Positions 43,465-53,398 of a DNA stretch of 64,000 bases are shown here, in pieces. Source of the DNA: Euryarchaeota archaeon UBA605 (lineage in GTDB: Archaea; Thermoplasmatota; Poseidoniia; Poseidoniales; Thalassarchaeaceae). The stretch lies in the NCBI GenBank assembly GCA_002504905.1, contig DATY01000024.1, forward strand, positions 3,210-67,209. Reading direction: 5' to 3'. Position 1 is the first letter of the stretch. The number at the start of each line of letters is the position of its first letter. The position numbers and the translations under genes are program-made. Under the pieces are notes generated by a model, which was not told the origin of the DNA, searched no databases, and was given only the letters and a program-made list of their open reading frames with translations.

Positions 43465-45427
43465 TATGTCCAGTAAAAGCGCTAGCCATTACTGTAAGGG
43501 GGCTCGCTAAGTAGAGTTTCCCTGGTCCAGACCTACCTTGGAAATTACGATTTATTGCTGAAATTGAGACTTGTTCATTATTATCACTAACTCCGGGACC
43601 TGCTCCTATACAAGCACCACAGCCCGGGTCAATTAATTTTACACCCGCAGCTTGAAACATTTTTGTCCATCCATTTTTTTCTGATAAATTCTTCACGGTT
43701 TTTGATCCAAATTGGATATAACAATCTACACCATCTGCAATCTTTAATCCAGCGTCTAAGGCCGCCTTTGTCACTTCTGCGTAATATGCAAAATCATCAT
43801 CCTTTCCAGCGGTACAAGATCCTGCATACGCTATGTCAATTTTTACAATGCCTAATTCGTCAATATAAGCCCCATTTGTAGGATCAGATGGTATTCCTTT
43901 GTCAGGATCTCCAGGATGTGCAACCATGGGTTTAATCTGATCTAAATCTATTGTATGAACTCCTCCATCATAAATCGCTTCTTCATCTGCTATAACAAAA
44001 GCACTGACGATTTCCTCTCTAGATAGTTCACTCCTCCTCTCCATTAACCATTTTACGGTCAATTCATCCGGATCACAAATTCCAGTTTTAGCGCTACATT
44101 CAGTAGCCATATTACACAAAGTAGCCCTTTCATCCATCGACAAACTTGCAAGCCCGGGGCCCCCAAATTCCATACTTCTATCAAGAGTTTCTGAATTTGC
44201 TGCATACTTCCATAAAATATGCAATATAACATCTTTAGCTGTACAACCAGAATGAAGACTACCTACCAGATTAAATCTAATACTTTCTGGAACCTTTACA
44301 AACGCAAATTGATTATGTATCAGATTTGCATATTCTGTAGAGCCCACGCCATAAGTCAATGCATTACTCGCCCCCCCCATACAGGTGTGACTATCTGTCG
44401 CCTGAATAAAATCTCCAACATCAATAAATTCTTCTCGTGCAACTTGATGACATATTCCAGGAGAAACTCCATTGACTGCTGAATAATCTCTGACTCCAGT
44501 ATGTTTTTGAAAATCATTCTGCATATCTCTTAATGTTTGAATTTTTTCTTTAAACTTGCCAAATCTTGGAACTCCAGTGGCATATAAAAGATGATCTTCA
44601 AACACAGCAAATTTTGGGGGATTAGGAATTTTATATCCATTGCCATATTCAGATTTTAGAAATTCATGAACTTGCGCGGTAGTAAATTCATGAGAATAAC
44701 CTCCATCTACAGATGCTAAGACTGCATCTCCAGGTTTTACAAATCCTTTAGCAGAATCTTTTGAGATTAACTTTTGAGAAATAATTTTCTCAGCCATTGT
44801 CATTGGCCGAGGATTTTTATTTACATATGGAAGCTTAATTTTTTCTGCAGCGAGTTTCTTTGCAAAGGGAAATATTCCTCCATTTTCTAAAATTAATCTA
44901 GTAACTGGGTCATATTTATTCGTAAACTCATCCAAATCAATACTTTCTCCATTTTGTAATCTTTGAAGAATAGCATGATCTCCCATCAATTGACCTAGAT
45001 TTATATTATTTCTTTCATGAATCGGTGCGAATGACGCAGCAATAACAATCCTAATTCCAGACCATTTTTCGCATTGCGGAGCCGTTTCTCTACTGGACCC
45101 AGTCCCTTTTCTATGACCTGAAACGATAACTTCAAAATTACCATTTTTCAAAGCATGGGATTCAAACACACGCCTCCCATCATGCAGAAGTCCTGCATAT
45201 GCATTTTCAGCAATTTTGGATGGGTCATAGTCAAAGCAAACCCATGCAGGAGTCATTACATCAGTGTTTATGTCATCTAACAGATCGTCAACTGAAAGGT
45301 CTTCCATTTTAAGGTCTAAACCTTCATACAATTGTTTTCTGATTAAATCTAAATCTTTAGTTAGGAATAAAACTCTTTTATTTGGATTTAAGGATATTTT
45401 TGGAGGTGGCCATGTTTTTTTACTCAT
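43433..45427 (-). CDS. Aconitase-superfamily hydro-lyase with N-terminal swivel domain
   Basis: 664 residues in the reverse of the usual domain order. The LeuD-like swivel comes first, with GTGSSRETAP at 108-117 and AASFAPIHERN at 130-140. The catalytic LeuC-like domains follow, from about 209 to the end. The three iron-sulfur cysteines are C538 in GSCTAG and C603/C606 in GCGACIG, with TDSHTCMGGASNA and NRNFQGRSG as other signatures. It interconverts citrate/isocitrate or isopropylmalate/homocitrate-type acids. The IHE-N motif in the swivel favours aconitase-like substrates. With icd at 52 kb this fits the TCA cycle. A good ribosome site (GAGGAGGAAG) precedes the ATG. Confidence 0.82.
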   Translation of the reverse strand: MSKKTWPPPKISLNPNKRVLFLTKDLDLIRKQLYEGLDLKMEDLSVDDLLDDINTDVMTPAWVCFDYDPSKIAENAYAGLLHDGRRVFESHALKNGNFEVIVSGHRKGTGSSRETAPQCEKWSGIRIVIAASFAPIHERNNINLGQLMGDHAILQRLQNGESIDLDEFTNKYDPVTRLILENGGIFPFAKKLAAEKIKLPYVNKNPRPMTMAEKIISQKLISKDSAKGFVKPGDAVLASVDGGYSHEFTTAQVHEFLKSEYGNGYKIPNPPKFAVFEDHLLYATGVPRFGKFKEKIQTLRDMQNDFQKHTGVRDYSAVNGVSPGICHQVAREEFIDVGDFIQATDSHTCMGGASNALTYGVGSTEYANLIHNQFAFVKVPESIRFNLVGSLHSGCTAKDVILHILWKYAANSETLDRSMEFGGPGLASLSMDERATLCNMATECSAKTGICDPDELTVKWLMERRSELSREEIVSAFVIADEEAIYDGGVHTIDLDQIKPMVAHPGDPDKGIPSDPTNGAYIDELGIVKIDIAYAGSCTAGKDDDFAYYAEVTKAALDAGLKIADGVDCYIQFGSKTVKNLSEKNGWTKMFQAAGVKLIDPGCGACIGAGPGVSDNNEQVSISAINRNFQGRSGPGKLYLASPLTVMASAFTGHITAWSPDLFS

Positions 45428-45460
45428 CCACTCTTCCTCCTCTTAGCCTTGCCATGGTCC

Positions 45461-45472
45461 AGTAATATATCA
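45461..45472 (-). promoter_or_regulatory. Putative TATA box for the aconitase-family gene
   Basis: The minus strand reads TGATATATTACT, about 40 bases upstream of the start at 45427. It lies in the divergent promoter region shared with tfb (45428-45602). Confidence 0.45.
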
Positions 45473-45543
45473 CCATTCTCAATTTTTCTATTGTAAAAAA
45501 TCAACTTCCTGTTTAATTATTGTCGCTTCAATTATATGTTAAC

Positions 45544-45553
45544 CTTAAATAAC
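45544..45553 (+). promoter_or_regulatory. Putative TATA box for tfb
   Basis: CTTAAATAAC lies about 55 bases before the ATG at 45603. Transcription would start near 45575, leaving a ~28-base leader with GAGG at 45589-45592. Confidence 0.4.
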
Positions 45554-45602
45554 ATTGTCAATCGGGGTATTTTACCTTTCCTAGGAAAGAGGACGTGATG
45601 GG

Positions 45603-46529
45603 ATGGCAGATTATCTTGTTGAAGACACCGTAAAATGTGATGAATGTGGAAGCCGTAATCTAAATCGAGATGAAACCCGAGGGGAAGTCGTCTGTGAAGA
45701 CTGTGGTTTGGTACTAGAAGACAAAGTGATAGACCAAGGTGCAGAATGGCGTGTCTTTAGTCCCGAGCAAGGCGATCAAAGAGCACGAACCGGAGCTCCA
45801 ATGACGGTAATGTTGCATGATAAAGGACTTTCAACAGATATAGATTGGCAAAATAAAGACTATTCTGGTAAATCTATTTCTTCACGTTATAGGTCACAGT
45901 TCTACAGAATGAGAAAATGGCAGAAGAGATCACGTGTTAGTAATGCAACAGAGAGAAACCTTGCGATGGCTCTCGCTGAATTGGATAGAATGGCAAGTAG
46001 GTTAGATTTACCTAAATCAATTAGAGAGTCAGCAGCTGTTAATTACAAGAAGGCTGTAGAAGCTAGACTTATTCGAGGACGTTCAATTGAAGGTGTTGCT
46101 GCCGCCTCTTTGTATGCTGCTTGTCGCCAATGTCAAAATCCAAGAACACTCGATGAGATTGGCGAAGCAAGCCGAACAGGTAGAAAAGAAATTGGTCGCA
46201 CATATCGATTCATGGTTCGGGAACTGAAAATGAAAATTCCGCCCACCAAGCCAGAAGATTATATTCCAAGATTTTGTTCTGGACTCGATCTTGATGCAGA
46301 AGTTCAATCAAAAGCATATGAATTAATTTCGGCAGCACAGGAAAAAGAACTCACAAGTGGCCGCGGACCTACAGGAATTGCAGCATCTATAATCTATATT
46401 GCAAGTGTCCTATGCGGTAAGAGAAGGACTCAGAGAGAAGTAGCGGAAGTAGCGGGTGTTACCGAAGTAACAATTAGGAACAGATACAAGGAATTAATCC
46501 AAAATCTAAATATTGAACTAGAGATTTAA
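45603..46529 (+). CDS. tfb: Transcription initiation factor IIB (TFB)
   Basis: 308 residues, normal for archaeal TFB. The N-terminal zinc ribbon uses C12/C15 and C31/C34 (CDECG...CEDCG). The B-finger/linker contains [13 protein letters not shown]. Two cyclin repeats follow (about 110-200 and 205-300), the second with the helix-turn-helix [19 protein letters not shown] that contacts the BRE. It recruits RNA polymerase to TBP-bound promoters. The unknown helical-repeat gene begins 12 bases after its stop. Confidence 0.96.
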   Translation: MADYLVEDTVKCDECGSRNLNRDETRGEVVCEDCGLVLEDKVIDQGAEWRVFSPEQGDQRARTGAPMTVMLHDKGLSTDIDWQNKDYSGKSISSRYRSQFYRMRKWQKRSRVSNATERNLAMALAELDRMASRLDLPKSIRESAAVNYKKAVEARLIRGRSIEGVAAASLYAACRQCQNPRTLDEIGEASRTGRKEIGRTYRFMVRELKMKIPPTKPEDYIPRFCSGLDLDAEVQSKAYELISAAQEKELTSGRGPTGIAASIIYIASVLCGKRRTQREVAEVAGVTEVTIRNRYKELIQNLNIELEI

Positions 46530-46541
46530 TCTGGTGAAAAG

Positions 46542-47888
46542 ATGTCAAGAAGGGAGGCGAAAGTTCTCCTTCGAGAACACTCTCAAAATTTATTGAGAGA
46601 ATGTATTTCATTATCATTTGAATATCTTCCATTACCACACCCTCCATTAGAAATTCCGGATTTCCCTGCCCAGCCTCCTCATGATTCAAACTCACTAATT
46701 CAACAAGCATTAGGAATTTCATCTATGGATTCTGCGGGATTTTTGTATAGATTAGAACTTATTATTGAAAAATTTGAACCAAGTTTTGTCAAACGCCACA
46801 TTAATCCCGCAGTAGAAAGAGAGAAATGGCTATCTAAAAATATAGAAGAAATCTCTGAAAGAATTTTGATTCTTCAGATTAAGGATTGGTTATCTTCAGC
46901 ACTTGATGCAGAATCTCCTGACACAGATCGATGGTACCTCTCAGTTAGTACATTAATAGGATTAAGTCTGAAAGGATCTAATATTGTTGAATCAGAAGGA
47001 TTCAACTTATTTAACTCCATTATTTTTGCAAGAAAACCAGGAGAACTCCCTCCAAATAGACTAACAGGAAATCATCAGATAGCTTGGGACGGGAAAAAAT
47101 CACGTTCTTTTTATGAAGAAATTGGACACCCTAGTGGCGTTCTGGCAGCTAATTCAATTTTGGATATTCTGCAACTTCGTCAAACTAAAAATAATACGTT
47201 ATTGCCTTATTGGCTCGAAATTTTGTCAATTAGCAAACATCTCTCTTCTTTGCTAAATATTCCTTCGAGAGTACAAAATCAGATAATAGATTGCAATCAC
47301 AATAATTTTGAAAGTTTAATTATGGCGGCAATTCATACTTTATCTCATAGTCCAGAATCATCAAAAGAAATTTTATTTCAAGTCTGTGATAGTGACAAAG
47401 TAATTTTAAGAAGAGCACTAGCCTCTAATCTATCTAGAATTGACTCTGAAGATAGAGGTTTTTCTATATCATTACTGGAAAAATTGATTGATGATGAGGA
47501 TTCGGATACTAGAGTATTATCAATAACATATTTAGGAAATTTAGCACGTTTAGAGAAGTTAGTTTTTATTCAATTTGCGAAGAAGATTTCTAATAAACAA
47601 GATTCAAGGATGCTTCAGAGGTTAATTGAATCGGGATTAAGATATTATTTATCTATAGATTCCAATGATTCCGAAGACTTAATTCCAATATTATGGATAA
47701 ATAGTAATTCTGAATCTAGATCTCAATTGTCTGGAATGCTAATTGAAATAGCTAAAATTAATCAAAAATCATTTCTTGATATTTCAATAAAGATATATGG
47801 CTTAGATAAAATCTCATACACAGATTTAGTCAATCGTATTACTTTACGAAATACTGACTTAGGCAATTTAATCAGGAACATCCAGTAG
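46542..47888 (+). CDS. HEAT-like helical-repeat protein, unknown
   Basis: 448 residues, entirely helical in composition and without signal or membrane segments. The C-terminal half has tandem amphipathic helix pairs resembling HEAT/ARM repeats, for example ILRRALASNLSRIDSED and TRVLSITYLGNLARLEK. An N-terminal Pro-rich stretch (PLPHPPLEIPDFPAQPP near 33-49) precedes them. It is likely a protein-binding scaffold. It follows tfb by 12 bases and is probably co-transcribed, hinting at a role near transcription. Its last 17 bases overlap the 3' end of the convergent nrdJ gene. Confidence 0.6.
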   Translation: MSRREAKVLLREHSQNLLRECISLSFEYLPLPHPPLEIPDFPAQPPHDSNSLIQQALGISSMDSAGFLYRLELIIEKFEPSFVKRHINPAVEREKWLSKNIEEISERILILQIKDWLSSALDAESPDTDRWYLSVSTLIGLSLKGSNIVESEGFNLFNSIIFARKPGELPPNRLTGNHQIAWDGKKSRSFYEEIGHPSGVLAANSILDILQLRQTKNNTLLPYWLEILSISKHLSSLLNIPSRVQNQIIDCNHNNFESLIMAAIHTLSHSPESSKEILFQVCDSDKVILRRALASNLSRIDSEDRGFSISLLEKLIDDEDSDTRVLSITYLGNLARLEKLVFIQFAKKISNKQDSRMLQRLIESGLRYYLSIDSNDSEDLIPILWINSNSESRSQLSGMLIEIAKINQKSFLDISIKIYGLDKISYTDLVNRITLRNTDLGNLIRNIQ

Positions 47889-50800
47889 TTGAGCCACAGG
47901 CATTACACTTCAAACAAGTACCATTTCTAACCATCTGACTACTTCCACAATCTGTACAAATATCTCCTGTGAAACCATTTTCTCTAGCTAATCTTCTTGC
48001 TTTTGTTGCAGAATCTTCTACTGCTTCGAATGCACCCAAGGTTTGTTGGACTTCTCTAACCTCACCTTTATTTCTGACAACACCATCATCTGTAATTTCC
48101 GGCCTACTTATCGAATAAGGGTCTAAGTCTTCTTGCGATACATGAGATAAATCATGCCTATCCAGATATTTTATAGCCAATTCTCTAAATATATAATCAA
48201 CAATACTGGATGACATTTTCACTCTTCCACTGCCTCCCATAACCATGCCACTTGGCTCAAACTTTTGGAAAGTAAATGAGTTAACAAAGGCCTCTAGAGG
48301 AACTCCATGTTGAAGCCCCAAAGATACAGCAATTGCAAATTGGTTCAACATAGATCTCCATGCAGCTCCTTCCTTTGAAGTGGTCAGCATTATTTCTCCC
48401 AATCTTCCATCTTCGTACGCACTGTGATTCAGATATACTGTATGGCCGCCAACACGTGCCTTCATCCGACCTCCTTCGCAACTATCAGGCAAAGACCTCC
48501 TTGTAGCAATGTAGTCATGTACCATTGCTTCTGCAAGAGGTTGGGCTGTTGGCGCGGGTACCGGAAGAGAATCTACAACTTGCTCAACCATTTTTTGAAC
48601 AATCACTTCTTCTTCTTCCTCTTCTTCCAAAGCGCTAGAATCAACAAGTTGATTCATTAGTGGCTGAGATAACTTAGAGCAATCTCTGTAAACTGCGCAT
48701 GCTTTAATCATGGTTGAGAAACTTAAATCATAAGCATCTTTAATTTCAGATACAGTTGAATTAGATGGCATATTAATAGTTTTAGAAATAGCACCTGAAA
48801 TGAATGGCTGAGCTGCCGCCATCATGTGTACATGAGCAGGCCAATCAATAGACCTAGTCCCGTATTTACCTCCTGGCGTAGCACAATCAAAAACAGGTAA
48901 ATGCTCTTCTTTCAATCCTGGTGCACCCTCAATTGTCCCTCTTCCTAATACGTAATCATTCGCTTCATTAATCTGTGTAGAATCTAGACCTAAATGACCT
49001 AAAATATCAAAGAAATCATCATTATATTGCTCTTCAGTCATTTCTAATGTATCTACACACATTTCCTTACCCAAGATACTTGGTGAAAAGGCAGACCTAA
49101 TATCAAATACGTCTGGTAATTTCTTTTCGATATTTTTAATCTGAGCTGATGTAAATCCTCTTGATTTCAGAGTATCATAAGATAGATGTGGACATCCATT
49201 CAAGCTCTTCGTTCCCATCACAAACTCTTCGATAGTTTTTGTTTGCTTATCTGAATATCCTAGCCTGCGTAAAGCCATTGTAACTCCTTTGTTGATGATT
49301 CTTAGAGAACCTCCTCCTGCAAGAGTTTTGTATTGAACCAAGGAGAATTGTGGTTCGACTCCAGTGGTATCACAACCCATCACTAATCCGATTGTTCCGG
49401 TAGGTGCAATAACTGTTGTTTGCGCATTTCTATATCCGTGTTCTTCACCTTCTCTTAATGCTCGATCCCATGCATCTCTTGCTGCTAATAACAAATCTTG
49501 TGGACATTTCTTAGCATTTATTCCTCGAGGCAAAACTGTCAATCCTTCATATTCATCTTCCGGTGCATTATATGCCGCTCTTCGATGGTTTCTCATAACT
49601 CTCAACATATGTTCTGCATTTCTTTCGTAATCAGGGTAAGGCCCTAATATCGAAGCAATTTCAGCACTTGTAGCATAAGACTCTCCGCACATTATTGCTG
49701 TCAGTGCACCACAGATTGCATATGCTCTTTCATCATCATAAGGTATTCCCATATGCATTAGTAGAGAGCCTATATTGCAGTAACCAAGTCCTAGTGTACG
49801 ATAATCATAGGATTTTTGTGCGATTTCGGCGGAAGGAAATTGAGCCATTAATACACTAATTTCAAGTGTAGCTGTCCACAATCTTACACTGTGCTTAAAG
49901 TCATCAATTTGGAAAGTTTGATTATCCATATCATAATAATGAAGTAAATTAATACTAGCTAGATTACATGCAGTATCGTCAAGGAACATGTATTCTGAGC
50001 AAGGATTAGATCCGTTGATTCTCCCTCCTTCGGGGCAAGTGTGCCATTCATTGATGGTTGTATCAAATTGTACCCCCGGATCTGCACAGGCCCAAGCAGT
50101 GTATGCAATCTTATCCCATAGTTCTCCTGCATCCAGAACCTTGCAAGCTTCTGGTTCACGGTTTTCTTCTGCTGCTTTATCCTTTTCAGTTCTCCAAACT
50201 AAATTCCAATTTTCTCCATTTTTCACGGCGTCCATAAATGAATTTGGAACTCTCACAGAATTGTTACTATTTTGTCCAGAAACAGACATATATGCTTCTC
50301 CCTGCCAATCAGTATCAAAGCATTCGAAATCAACCCCTTTCCAGCCTTGTTTTGCTAGATCTAAAATACGTTGAATATGCGGTTGAGGAACATTATCTTT
50401 AATCGCTTTAACTATTGATTTCCTTAGAGCAGGATTTTCCGCCTGATTGAGTCTTGTATCGTCGTCTTCATGATTCCAAATAGATTCCATCAATAAGTTT
50501 GCATGTTTTTGTAGAATGTTAGAACCGATAACTAATGCCGAAACTTTCTCTTCTTCACTGGATTTCCAGTCGATATATTCTTCTATATCTGGATGATCTA
50601 AATCTAAAGTCACCATTTTAGCAGCACGACGAGTAGTTCCGCCCGATTTTATCGCACCCGCAGCTCTATCTCCAATTTTCAAAAAGGACAGCAATCCCGA
50701 AGAACTACCTCCTCCCGATAAAGGCTCTCCTGCACCTCTGATATTAGAGAAATTAGATCCAGTACCTGAACCAAATTTGAACAATAAAGCTTCACGATTC

Positions 50801-51519
50801 CATAGCCCCATTATTGAGCTAGTTCCGCCTACTAGTGAATCACTAACAGACTGAATAAAACAAGCATGAGGTTGTGGATGTTCATACGCATTTTCAGATA
50901 GAGACAGTACACCTGTTGAAGGGTCAACATAATGATGACCCTGTGCAGGACCTTCTATGCCATAAGCCCAATGTAAACCAGTATTGAACCATTGAGGACT
51001 ATTTGGTGCAGAGCGCTGGCTAGCAATTAGGTAACACATCTCATCAAAGTATGCTTTAGCATCTACTTCACTCGCGAAATATCCATATTTGTAACCCCAA
51101 TATGTCCAAGTTCCTGCCAGTCTCCGAAATAGATTCCTTCCATGTATTTCTCCACCAAAACGATCCTTTGCATCTAAAGTTTGCAGTTTTTCATAATCCG
51201 GTTCACTTCTCTGGAGCCAAACGGGAATGCCATCTTCCGCCACCTTGCGCAGATAGGTTGGCACTCCCGCTTTTCTCAGATATTTTTGAGCAGCAATTTT
51301 CCCAGGAACTCCTTCAAATCCAGATGGAAATTGAACGCCCTCGATAGAATCAGCCATGGTTCCATCAGGATTTCTTATTTCTACATCCATAGATATCCAA
51401 TTGAACAAATCAAAAGGGTCTTCTCCAGCAGTAGTAAATCGTCTTTCAACTATCATACCATTCTCATTATCTTCATGGTTTTCAGTCATTTTTGATTTAT
51501 CTTTTATCTTAGTCTGCAT
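47872..51519 (-). CDS. nrdJ: Adenosylcobalamin-dependent (class II) ribonucleotide reductase
   Basis: 1215 residues, a long NrdJ. It reduces ribonucleotides to deoxyribonucleotides with a B12 radical. Active-site landmarks are FGSGTGSNFSNIRGAGE, NPCSEYMFLDDTACNLASINLL (catalytic Cys-x-Glu and Asn) and the phosphate-binding IAPTGTIG. A run of seven Glu and a Pro/Ala stretch form a linker at about 965-1000. The C-terminus has cysteine-rich zinc clusters (CTDC, CLKCNAC, GC), as in dimeric class II enzymes, that relay electrons. The ATG at 51519 has AGGAGTG upstream; an ATG at 51489 is possible. A cobalamin adenosyltransferase at 59.4 kb supplies the cofactor. Confidence 0.94.
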   Translation of the reverse strand: MQTKIKDKSKMTENHEDNENGMIVERRFTTAGEDPFDLFNWISMDVEIRNPDGTMADSIEGVQFPSGFEGVPGKIAAQKYLRKAGVPTYLRKVAEDGIPVWLQRSEPDYEKLQTLDAKDRFGGEIHGRNLFRRLAGTWTYWGYKYGYFASEVDAKAYFDEMCYLIASQRSAPNSPQWFNTGLHWAYGIEGPAQGHHYVDPSTGVLSLSENAYEHPQPHACFIQSVSDSLVGGTSSIMGLWNREALLFKFGSGTGSNFSNIRGAGEPLSGGGSSSGLLSFLKIGDRAAGAIKSGGTTRRAAKMVTLDLDHPDIEEYIDWKSSEEEKVSALVIGSNILQKHANLLMESIWNHEDDDTRLNQAENPALRKSIVKAIKDNVPQPHIQRILDLAKQGWKGVDFECFDTDWQGEAYMSVSGQNSNNSVRVPNSFMDAVKNGENWNLVWRTEKDKAAEENREPEACKVLDAGELWDKIAYTAWACADPGVQFDTTINEWHTCPEGGRINGSNPCSEYMFLDDTACNLASINLLHYYDMDNQTFQIDDFKHSVRLWTATLEISVLMAQFPSAEIAQKSYDYRTLGLGYCNIGSLLMHMGIPYDDERAYAICGALTAIMCGESYATSAEIASILGPYPDYERNAEHMLRVMRNHRRAAYNAPEDEYEGLTVLPRGINAKKCPQDLLLAARDAWDRALREGEEHGYRNAQTTVIAPTGTIGLVMGCDTTGVEPQFSLVQYKTLAGGGSLRIINKGVTMALRRLGYSDKQTKTIEEFVMGTKSLNGCPHLSYDTLKSRGFTSAQIKNIEKKLPDVFDIRSAFSPSILGKEMCVDTLEMTEEQYNDDFFDILGHLGLDSTQINEANDYVLGRGTIEGAPGLKEEHLPVFDCATPGGKYGTRSIDWPAHVHMMAAAQPFISGAISKTINMPSNSTVSEIKDAYDLSFSTMIKACAVYRDCSKLSQPLMNQLVDSSALEEEEEEEVIVQKMVEQVVDSLPVPAPTAQPLAEAMVHDYIATRRSLPDSCEGGRMKARVGGHTVYLNHSAYEDGRLGEIMLTTSKEGAAWRSMLNQFAIAVSLGLQHGVPLEAFVNSFTFQKFEPSGMVMGGSGRVKMSSSIVDYIFRELAIKYLDRHDLSHVSQEDLDPYSISRPEITDDGVVRNKGEVREVQQTLGAFEAVEDSATKARRLARENGFTGDICTDCGSSQMVRNGTCLKCNACGSTTGCS

Positions 51520-51610
51520 AGATTCACACTCCTATTTTTGAAAGTCTTGATATGGGGTTCCCGGCGTTAGGGATTTTCTCTTCGGAATAGAGGGTGTTTA
51601 ATGCTTTACG

Positions 51611-51623
51611 AAAGACAATCTTT
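51611..51623. promoter_or_regulatory. Inverted repeat AAAGA-CAA-TCTTT at the predicted nrdJ transcription start
   Basis: A perfect five-base inverted repeat with a three-base centre. It lies about 25 bases downstream of a strong TATA-like box, hence over the expected initiation site of nrdJ. It is a candidate repressor site. It does not match the bacterial NrdR box. Confidence 0.35.
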
Positions 51624-51640
51624 ATTTCCGCTATTTTTAC

Positions 51641-51650
51641 TATTTATATG
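51641..51650 (-). promoter_or_regulatory. Putative TATA box for nrdJ
   Basis: The minus strand reads CATATAAATA, a near-ideal archaeal TATA element. Initiation near 51620 would give an untranslated leader of about 100 bases before the ATG at 51519, long for this compact genome. Confidence 0.5.
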
Positions 51651-51689
51651 ATAACCCGAGTAGTCTTAAATTTTTGTTAATTTCAAAGA

Positions 51690-52082
51690 TTAAGGCCTTA
51701 ATTCCAGACTCCAGTTTAGTTTAGCCCCTGATCTTGTTATCATCACCCCAACCGAACAATATTTTTCATGACTTTGATGTATTAATCTTCTAGCTAATTT
51801 TTCAGGAATATCTCCTTCAATCACATATTTCATATTTACAGATGTGAATACTTTCGGCCTTTCAGAAGCTCTTTCAGATTCTAACTCAATCCACATTGCT
51901 CTTACTTTATCCATCCTGTGTTTTAATCCATCAATTATGTCGATTAGCGAGCATGCTCCGTGTGCTTGAAGAACAATTTGCATAGGACTTGCTGCGGTAT
52001 CGCTATGAAATTGAGTAATTTTTCCATTATCAGTTTCTCCTTCTATTTCTTCACCAGTTACCCATCTAACTACACCCTTCAT
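51690..52082 (-). CDS. OsmC-family protein
   Basis: 130 residues from the ATG at 52082 (MKGVVRW); a GTG at 52091 would add three. The two OsmC cysteines are present: one in AHGACSLID (central helix) and one in KYCSVGVMI near the C-terminus. OsmC/Ohr proteins reduce organic hydroperoxides through this Cys pair; YhfA-like members have other roles. The ACS-IDI and EKYCSV arrangement looks like the YhfA/OsmC branch. It lies upstream of nrdJ on the same strand, but a separate nrdJ promoter is likely. Confidence 0.83.
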   Translation of the reverse strand: MKGVVRWVTGEEIEGETDNGKITQFHSDTAASPMQIVLQAHGACSLIDIIDGLKHRMDKVRAMWIELESERASERPKVFTSVNMKYVIEGDIPEKLARRLIHQSHEKYCSVGVMITRSGAKLNWSLELRP

Positions 52083-52134
52083 CCTACTCACTTCTTGTTA
52101 AGGCAGAAGGGTTGGCTTCATGAATGAGTGGTAA

Positions 52135-53382
52135 GTGGCATCTCTGAGAACAATGGCCGAGGGTGCAGTAATTTCAATCAAAAATGGCAATCTAATAGTC
52201 CCAGATGAACCTTTAGTGCACTATATTGAAGGAGATGGAATTGGAATAGACATTACACCAGTAATGATTAATGTAGTTAATGCTGCTGTTGAAAAGGCAT
52301 ATTCTGGTCAGCGTAATATACACTGGAATGAAGTTTTAGCTGGTCAGAAAGCGTTCGATAAAACCGGCGAATGGTTACCCGAAGAAACGCTTGAAGCTAT
52401 GAAGACCGGGTTAGTATCTATCAAAGGACCACTCACAACTCCAGTTGGAGGAGGGATTAGAAGCCTCAATGTAGCTCTTCGTCAAAAACTCGATCTTTTT
52501 GCTTGTGTTCGCCCAGTTAGGTGGTATGAAGGAACTCCAAGCCCTGTTAAAAATCCAGATTTTGTCGATATGATTATTTTTCGTGAAAACAGTGAAGACG
52601 TATACGCAGGAATTGAATGGGAAGCAGGAAGTCCTGAAGTTAAGAAAGTAATCGACTTTTTACAAGATGAAATGGGCGTTTCTAAAATAAGATTTCCAAA
52701 AACTAGTGGTATAGGAATCAAACCAATCAGTCGTGAAGGTACATCTAGAATAGTTAGGGCAGCAATAAATTATGCTATAGATAACGATAAACCAAGTGTT
52801 ACAATTGTCCATAAGGGAAACATCATGAAGTTTACTGAAGGCGGTTTTAGAGATTGGGGATATCAGTTGGCTAAGGATGAATTTGGTGCTACGGAATTAG
52901 ATGGTGGACCTTGGTGTACTATGAATAATCCAAAAACTAATAATCAAATTATAATTAAAGACGTAATCGCTGATGCTATGTTACAGCAAGTACTTACACG
53001 ACCTAAAGAGTATGGGGTATTGACAACAATGAATCTTAATGGAGATTATATTTCTGATGCTTTAGCCGCCCAAGTAGGAGGAATTGGAATTGCTCCAGGT
53101 GCCAATATAAATTATGATACTGGAATATCAATATTTGAGGCAACACATGGAACGGCACCAAAATATACAGGGCAGAATAAAGTAAATCCCGGATCCTTAA
53201 TTCTCTCAGCAGAAATGATGCTCCGCCATATGGGGTGGAATGAAGCTGCCGACTTGATTGTGAGAGGTATGGAAGGTGCAATATCTGCAAAAACCGTAAC
53301 ATACGACTTTGAAAGGTTGATGGATGATGCTAAATTACTGAGTTGTTCAGATTTTGGAGATGCATTAATTTCTCATATGTGA
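52135..53382 (+). CDS. icd: NADP-type isocitrate dehydrogenase
   Basis: 415 residues from a GTG at 52135; the ATG at 52153 also fits (409). It converts isocitrate to 2-oxoglutarate with CO2 release. It is of the bacterial dimeric type [13 protein letters not shown] near the N-terminus, the substrate loop [17 protein letters not shown] with its Ser and Arg residues, [14 protein letters not shown], the Lys/Asn segment [11 protein letters not shown], and [21 protein letters not shown] near the nucleotide site. Lys-Tyr after the HGTAP motif is typical of NADP preference. It is followed by a poly-T terminator. Confidence 0.93.
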   Translation: MASLRTMAEGAVISIKNGNLIVPDEPLVHYIEGDGIGIDITPVMINVVNAAVEKAYSGQRNIHWNEVLAGQKAFDKTGEWLPEETLEAMKTGLVSIKGPLTTPVGGGIRSLNVALRQKLDLFACVRPVRWYEGTPSPVKNPDFVDMIIFRENSEDVYAGIEWEAGSPEVKKVIDFLQDEMGVSKIRFPKTSGIGIKPISREGTSRIVRAAINYAIDNDKPSVTIVHKGNIMKFTEGGFRDWGYQLAKDEFGATELDGGPWCTMNNPKTNNQIIIKDVIADAMLQQVLTRPKEYGVLTTMNLNGDYISDALAAQVGGIGIAPGANINYDTGISIFEATHGTAPKYTGQNKVNPGSLILSAEMMLRHMGWNEAADLIVRGMEGAISAKTVTYDFERLMDDAKLLSCSDFGDALISHM

Positions 53383-53390
53383 GTAGTTAC

Positions 53391-53397
53391 TTTTTTT
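53391..53397 (+). terminator. Poly-T terminator after icd
   Basis: Seven T start eight bases after the icd stop, just before the stop of the convergent PIN-domain gene. Confidence 0.5.
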
Positions 53398-53398
53398 A

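Noticed and set aside
48600..48640. Short repeat of CTT/TTC triplets as a simple-sequence locus
   Set aside because: It encodes the poly-Glu linker of NrdJ in frame; length variation could matter but there is no evidence for slippage.
51520..51640. Cobalamin riboswitch before nrdJ
   Set aside because: No B12-box-like consensus was seen in the ~100-base leader; only a short palindrome was found.
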